Source: Caenorhabditis remanei (taxonomy: Eukaryota > Nematoda > Chromadorea > Rhabditida > Rhabditidae). Taken from it: a stretch of DNA of 64,000 bases. The stretch lies in contig NC_071330.1 of assembly GCF_010183535.1 (NCBI RefSeq), positions 16,783,717 through 16,847,716 on the forward strand, read 5' to 3'. Positions within the stretch are counted from its first letter, which is position 1. Each line of letters opens with the position of its first letter. The notes beneath the pieces were generated by a model. That model was not told the origin of the DNA. It worked only from the letters and a program-made list of their open reading frames with translations, and searched no databases. Below, in pieces: positions 62,305-64,000 of this stretch. A program made the position numbers and the translations under genes.

Positions 62305-63027
62305 CTGAACTATACTCGGTTGTCGTATTTCAAATATAAAAATATATCAATACACCGAAAAAAAACCAAATATATCGCTTAATTTCCCCAATAAATCTGT
62401 AATAACTCCACTTGGTCATTTCAAAATCTTTCAGATGCCTCAGCCATGACGCACTTCTTCTTCTTCTTCTTTTTAATACGGACGGCTCATGTTTCCCATG
62501 GAGACGAGAGGCGGAGGGCGGGATTAGCCCTCTCACCTGCTTCTCACATGTCCTTTTTTTCCTTTTACTAAAAATGACAAACGCGGAGAATGGGAATTAT
62601 ATAGAAAAAAAAACATGGAGAGATATGTATTAGTTAAAATTTTTGTGCTATGCGCCTTTGAAGGGGATTTTCGGGAATTTGGAAGTATGTCTCAAAATGG
62701 GTAGAAAACGCGCCAAAGGCGCACTCGACTTGCAAAGCTGAATGTCCAGAAGAATCCGGTTTCATTAATTTACCTGAATGCTATTAATAAGAAAATTTTG
62801 TTCAAAGCGCGTTCCAGGCGCACCAGACACTCAAAATCAGCAACTTTAACACGAAACGCGTCAAATATACGCCAGACAACATTCTTTTGTGCTGAATCGG
62901 TCAGTTTAACAGCGTTTTTGATAGTTTTTTTAATAGAAACAATATTGATTTTCAAAAACTGATAGATTTACAGAATTTTTGAGATGTTTTTCCAAGACAT
63001 TTAAATGAATTTAAGATAATTAGACTA

Positions 63028-63105
63028 GCGTCCCGAGCCTAACGGCTCGCTCCGCCAGACTCGGCTGCGCCTCGAGCCCAGTGCTTAGCAAGTTTTATAT
63101 TCAAA
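63028..63105. repeat. Dispersed repeat shared with 50690-50765
   Basis: Both copies read CTAGCGTCCC, a short GC palindrome (CCTAACGGCTCGC here, CCTCCCGGCGGGC there), ACTCGGCTGCGCCTCG and GTGCTTAGCAAGTTTTA. GC-rich islands in AT-rich flanks. Confidence 0.75.
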
Positions 63106-63549
63106 AGTTGGTTTTTAATAAGTGGCAAGTGAAAGCTGAATTTATTACCAAGAATTTAAGCCTCTGAGTTCGAAACAATAAATACCCGTTAGTTCCGCAA
63201 TTTTTCATGTGTTCGATCGAAAAACCCGGCTTTTTTCTTCGACTCGAGGATATTTTTTGTAGGAACACTATCTTGCAAGTTATAGATTGTCAAAGTGAAA
63301 ATCTCCAAAATTTCGCTAATTTTTACTGAAAGTAGTCGATTTCAGGGAGAAATTACTTTGATGACCTGTAACTTTTCAGGTAGGTCTCGTACAAAAAATG
63401 GTCAACTACAAAAATGATGTCCTATTTGCTTTGTCTAACCCATATAAACTTAAGTTTGACAATCAGGTGACACCGAAATACACTGTCAATGTTGGTCATT
63501 TTCCACTGAAAACAGCCAAAATTGATACCTTTTTGTTCGGCACTGTATG

Positions 63550-64000
63550 ACGTAAGCGATTTCGGTGGGCGGAGCTTTGCCGTGTAAGCTCAACTTTGTT
63601 CTCGATTTTTTCAACTTTCCTCTCGATTATCTGCATCCGCTTTAGCTTCACGGACCATTCTGCATAAATAATTTAAGAAATGAAAAAAAAAACTGGGATT
63701 TAAAATTCCATTATCCATTACGTCACGTGATTTTTACGTAATTTTTACGTTTGCTCATTTTTTGAGGTTATTTGAGTGTAACTCGAAGCCATTAGATCGG
63801 ATTTGAAATCTGATTTTTTAGCCATCTTTCCCATGCCAAGTTACATAACTGTACCAAATTTCAAAGCTCTCGGCTCAATACAACTCGAGATATTGAGAGG
63901 AAAATGAAAAATTCGAGAAAAAAAGTTGAGCTCACACTTTTATGGCTGTAAATCTAATTTTTCCAGATATCCAAATAATTTTTACATGTCTCGATAGCCA
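63550..64000. repeat. Long dispersed repeat, copy 2, cut by window edge
   Basis: Begins with GCGATTTCGGTGGGCGGAGC and continues with sequence matching 51660-51910 (CCAAATTTCAAAGCTCTCGG, ATGTCTCGATAGCCA) up to the last base of the window. Confidence 0.65.

Larger units (their letters stand above)
61986..64000. other. Repeat-rich right end of window
   Basis: Holds a MITE at 62026-62304, GCGCC/GACGCG units at 62640-62880, a repeat shared with 50690 at 63028-63105, a TTTTTTGTAGGAACACT hairpin at 63240-63420 and the start of a long repeat at 63550. No genes recognised. Confidence 0.55.

Overview
This is a stretch of a nematode genome, almost certainly a Caenorhabditis species. It is AT-rich, has short introns (often 41-50 nt) with GT donors and TTTTCAG-type acceptors, and carries gene families known mainly or only from this genus (WSN-domain receptors, F-box/FBA_2 proteins). 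Hairpin MITEs fill the introns and spacers. I cannot name the species. Gene models below were assembled by hand from splice signals. All complete models but one keep an open frame through every junction; the one uncertain junction is flagged.

Layout. (1) 1-4710, minus strand: two tandem WSN-domain membrane-protein genes, the first cut by the window edge. (2) 5425-18054, minus: two paralogous large genes, each ending in a coiled coil and a RING-like zinc finger; the first has two copies of a five-exon N-terminal module, the second has one. (3) 19576-19866, minus: a tiny two-exon gene. (4) 22166-25340, minus: an F-box gene whose introns are full of nested transposons. (5) 29302-36724, plus: a third member of the modular family, with the RING end replaced by proline-rich repeats and a coiled coil. 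A small coiled-coil gene follows at 38178-39831. (6) 40229-41395: a 1.17-kb palindrome with mirrored splice sites. (7) 41846-46930, minus: a WSN receptor joined to a tyrosine-phosphatase-like domain that has lost its catalytic cysteine. (8) 48853-61985: four more F-box-type genes, one truncated next to a LINE fragment.

Themes. Two groups point to ubiquitin-dependent targeting: F-box adaptors with a variable substrate-binding half, and RING proteins with a repeated unrecognised module. A third group, the WSN proteins, looks like cell-surface receptors with interchangeable cytoplasmic ends. All three show duplication, domain loss and transposon invasion, as expected of fast-evolving arm regions of Caenorhabditis chromosomes. 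No function is demonstrated for the modular RING family; it is the best candidate here for something undescribed.
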